NCBI GenBank assembly: GCA_014378155.1
Contig: JACMOF010000320.1
Location: 1-6,824 of the forward strand
Length of the DNA: 6,824 bases
Origin: Caulobacter sp.
GTDB taxonomy: Bacteria; Pseudomonadota; Alphaproteobacteria; Caulobacterales; Caulobacteraceae
Reading direction: 5' to 3'
Made by a program: the position numbers and the translations under genes. Numbering within the stretch: position 1 is the first letter of the stretch; each line of letters starts with the position of its first letter. The notes below the pieces were generated by a model. That model made no database searches, was not told the DNA's origin, and saw only the letters and a program-made list of their open reading frames with translations. This document shows positions 5,405 to 6,824 of this stretch, piece after piece.

Positions 5405-6088
5405 TCAACGCGCTTGCGGCTTGTCGTTGTCTTGCGAGGAGGCGATCAGGGCGGCGATGCGGTCGGTCGAATCCGCGGCTTGGTTGATCATGTCCAGCGG
5501 CGAGCTGGCGCGGACCGAAGCGGCGACCTGGTTGGCGGCCGACTTGGCCAGCGAGACGGCGGCGTTCTGGGCCAAGGCCAGTTTCGAGGTCGCGGCGGCG
5601 ATCGTGGTGGCCTGGGCGTTCTGGTAGATGAAGCCGTGGGTCGGATAGACGGTGGTGCCCAGATCTCGAATCGGGTCGTACCAGACCTTCACCGCGCTCC
5701 AGTCGCCGGCTGGCGAGACGTCGACCACGGTGACGTCTTTTTCGACTTGGCCGCGGCCGCCGTCGATGATCGACCAGTTGGCGTGGGTCACCTGGATCAC
5801 CCGATCGGTCAGCACCTGGCTGACGAAGGCGACGTGGCCAAGATTCATGCGGGCGGTGGGCTTGAAACAGAGAACGGCGCCGGAGCGGGGCATGAAGCCG
5901 GTGTCGTACTTGCCGACCGCCTGGGTCCACCAGGTGCGGGCGTCGCCAAAGATTTGGATGCCCGACATCAGACGCGCGAACGGGACGCACTGCCAATACC
6001 CGTCAGCCTGCGCGCCGGTCATCGGCACAAGGCTGATCATGGCGGCCGCGGCCAGGGAACCCCAGAAGGTTCTCGTCCGTTTCGTCAT
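5405..6088 (-). CDS. Exported CHAP-domain protein, putative peptidoglycan hydrolase
   Basis: A 227-residue protein predicted to be exported and to cut peptidoglycan as a CHAP (NlpC/P60-like) amidase or endopeptidase. Residues 1-28 are a signal peptide (TGAQA then DG). The CHAP domain follows at once: Cys34 (YWQCVPFAR) is the presumed nucleophile, His85 (NLGHVAFV) the base, and Asn104 (THANW) the likely third member. PRSGAVLCF before the His strand is also typical. Residues ~157-218 are Ala-rich and probably helical, with no recognisable wall-binding repeat. ATG 6088 is chosen because it begins the signal peptide and has GGGGGAG 10 bases upstream; GTG 6112 would add 8 residues. It lies 67 bases after the acyltransferase and 51 before corA. 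CHAP proteins act in cell separation, wall growth or lysis; which applies here cannot be told. Confidence 0.85.
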   Translation of the reverse strand: MTKRTRTFWGSLAAAAMISLVPMTGAQADGYWQCVPFARLMSGIQIFGDARTWWTQAVGKYDTGFMPRSGAVLCFKPTARMNLGHVAFVSQVLTDRVIQVTHANWSIIDGGRGQVEKDVTVVDVSPAGDWSAVKVWYDPIRDLGTTVYPTHGFIYQNAQATTIAAATSKLALAQNAAVSLAKSAANQVAASVRASSPLDMINQAADSTDRIAALIASSQDNDKPQAR

Positions 6089-6098
6089 GCTTTGGGTG

Positions 6099-6105
6099 CT
6101 CCCCC
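6099..6105 (-). promoter_or_regulatory. Ribosome binding site of the CHAP gene
   Basis: GGGGGAG on the minus strand lies 10 bases before ATG 6088. It supports this start over GTG 6112. Confidence 0.5.
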
Positions 6106-6121
6106 GCGTCACTGGGCCAAG

Positions 6122-6161
6122 GGATAACCCTGACAGACAGATATGAAAAGTCTGTTTATCC
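6122..6161. promoter_or_regulatory. Nested dyad at the acyltransferase stop, upstream of the CHAP gene
   Basis: GGATAA 6122-6127 pairs with TTATCC 6156-6161, and inside it ACAGAC 6133-6138 pairs with GTCTGT 6150-6155 around an 11-base AT-rich loop. The right arms touch each other, while the left arms are parted by CCCTG. The TAA stop of the acyltransferase (6156-6158) lies within the outer arm. The tract is clearly richer in AT than its surroundings. It may be a weak terminator, a processing site or a protein site controlling the CHAP gene; no T tract follows. Confidence 0.35.
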
Positions 6162-6824
6162 GGCGCTAATCGTGGCAGGGCGTCGCGACCGCCAGCCTCG
6201 CGCCCAAGCTTTCATGCGTTCGCGGGCCGGTTTCTCGATGAGGTGATACGACATCGCCGACAGCGGGACCAGCGCCAGAACAATCGCCAGCCAAGCATAG
6301 AGGGGCAGTTGCTCGCCCTCGATCTTCAAGAGCCTGGCCGCTGCATTGACCGCCAGGATCTTCCAGGGGATGCAGATCATGTAGGTCGAGTAGCTGATCT
6401 CGCCCAAGTACACGAGCGGGGCTTGGGTCGCAAAGCGTGACCCTGCGGCGGCCATGCCCGCGAGGGTGACGATCAGCCCCCCCAGGGTCATGACGATGAT
6501 CTGGTCCGGGGCGCCGAAATGCACGGCCAGAAGGACCGCGGCGCCCGCGAAACAGGCAGCCAGCCCTGAGAATCGTCCGGTCACGGCGCCCGAGCGCCAC
6601 AGGGCGTGCAGGGCGCAGCCATAGGCGAAGCACGGCACGATGCGCAGGAACCCCCAGCGGATGGTGGCCTCGGTCAGCGGAAAGCCGGCCAGGGCCTGGA
6701 AGGCGGGATATAAGGCGGCGATCAGGGCCAGGGCCAGGCCAACGGCGACCCGCGGCCGGTCGCGCAGCCGCCACGCGGCCAGGGCGAAGATCGGGAAACT
6801 GAGATAGGCGAACCACTCGGCCGA
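6156..6824 (-). CDS. Acyltransferase-3 family membrane protein (5' partial)
   Basis: The C-terminal 222 residues of an inner-membrane acyltransferase (OafA/NodX-like, Acyltransf_3), which typically adds acetyl or other acyl groups to surface polysaccharide sugars. The frame is open to the window edge at 6824, so the start and the N-terminal catalytic His segment lie outside. The fragment begins at the conserved SAEWFAYLSFP motif. Several hydrophobic helices follow, including VAVGLALALIAAL, GLAACFAGAAVLLAV and IIVMTLGGLIVTLAG. Near the end come the family hallmark YLGEISYSTYMICIP (residues ~139-153) and YHLIEKPARER (~193-203) after the last membrane segment. The overlapping minus-strand frame that ends near 6166 gives only Arg/Pro-rich shadow sequence. 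The acceptor sugar cannot be inferred. It is the first of four minus-strand genes and may lead their transcript. Confidence 0.88.
   Translation of the reverse strand, partial: SAEWFAYLSFPIFALAAWRLRDRPRVAVGLALALIAALYPAFQALAGFPLTEATIRWGFLRIVPCFAYGCALHALWRSGAVTGRFSGLAACFAGAAVLLAVHFGAPDQIIVMTLGGLIVTLAGMAAAGSRFATQAPLVYLGEISYSTYMICIPWKILAVNAAARLLKIEGEQLPLYAWLAIVLALVPLSAMSYHLIEKPARERMKAWARGWRSRRPATISAG

Noticed and set aside
4658..6127. 489-codon plus-strand open frame across corA and the CHAP gene
   Set aside because: Its translation is low-complexity Gly/Ala/Arg/Gln-rich with no domain, and it runs antisense through two genes with clear motifs. Long shadow frames are normal in DNA this rich in GC.
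6166..6816. Minus-strand frame overlapping the acyltransferase
   Set aside because: It gives Arg/Pro/Gly-rich sequence, whereas the frame ending at 6156 shows SAEWFAY, YLGEISYS and YHLIEKP motifs and membrane helices.

Overview
The window is a very GC-rich chromosomal segment whose gene content and codon style fit an alphaproteobacterium, most likely Caulobacter or a close relative in the Caulobacteraceae. This is inferred from the odhB-type E2 sequence, a promoter resembling the Caulobacter housekeeping consensus, the RT0821-like glycine-zipper surface protein and the GST style. No rRNA, tRNA, CRISPR array, insertion sequence or phage gene was seen.

Layout from left to right. (1) Positions 1-876 (+) hold the 3' part of odhB/sucB, the E2 subunit of 2-oxoglutarate dehydrogenase; its lipoyl domain lies outside the window. 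(2) Positions 877-1013 are a short intergenic stretch packed with hairpins, including a likely terminator and a palindromic repeat. (3) A secreted glycine-zipper/SH3b protein (-) and a crotonase (+) diverge from a short shared regulatory region at 1806-1904. The crotonase carries the full catalytic triad of delta3,5-delta2,4-dienoyl-CoA isomerase (ECH1). (4) Positions 2760-3089 hold a second copy of the palindromic repeat, then a broken 3' remnant of a glutathione S-transferase gene. The end of that remnant overlaps antiparallel with the next gene. (5) Four minus-strand genes follow, with gaps of about 50-70 bases. In transcription order they are an acyltransferase-3 membrane protein (5' end outside the window), an exported CHAP-domain putative peptidoglycan hydrolase, a CorA-type divalent-cation channel and a 423-residue pentapeptide-repeat protein.

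Together: odhB belongs to the TCA cycle. The crotonase probably serves oxidation of unsaturated fatty acids. Three of the four minus-strand genes encode envelope or membrane proteins (polysaccharide acylation, wall cleavage, Mg2+ transport) and may be co-transcribed, but nothing in the sequence proves a common function.

I found no convincing new multi-gene system. The most informative non-standard signals are the GST remnant, the two diverged palindromic repeats, the ECH1 signature in the crotonase, the internal duplication in the pentapeptide protein and the palindromic operator-like site in the divergent promoter region.
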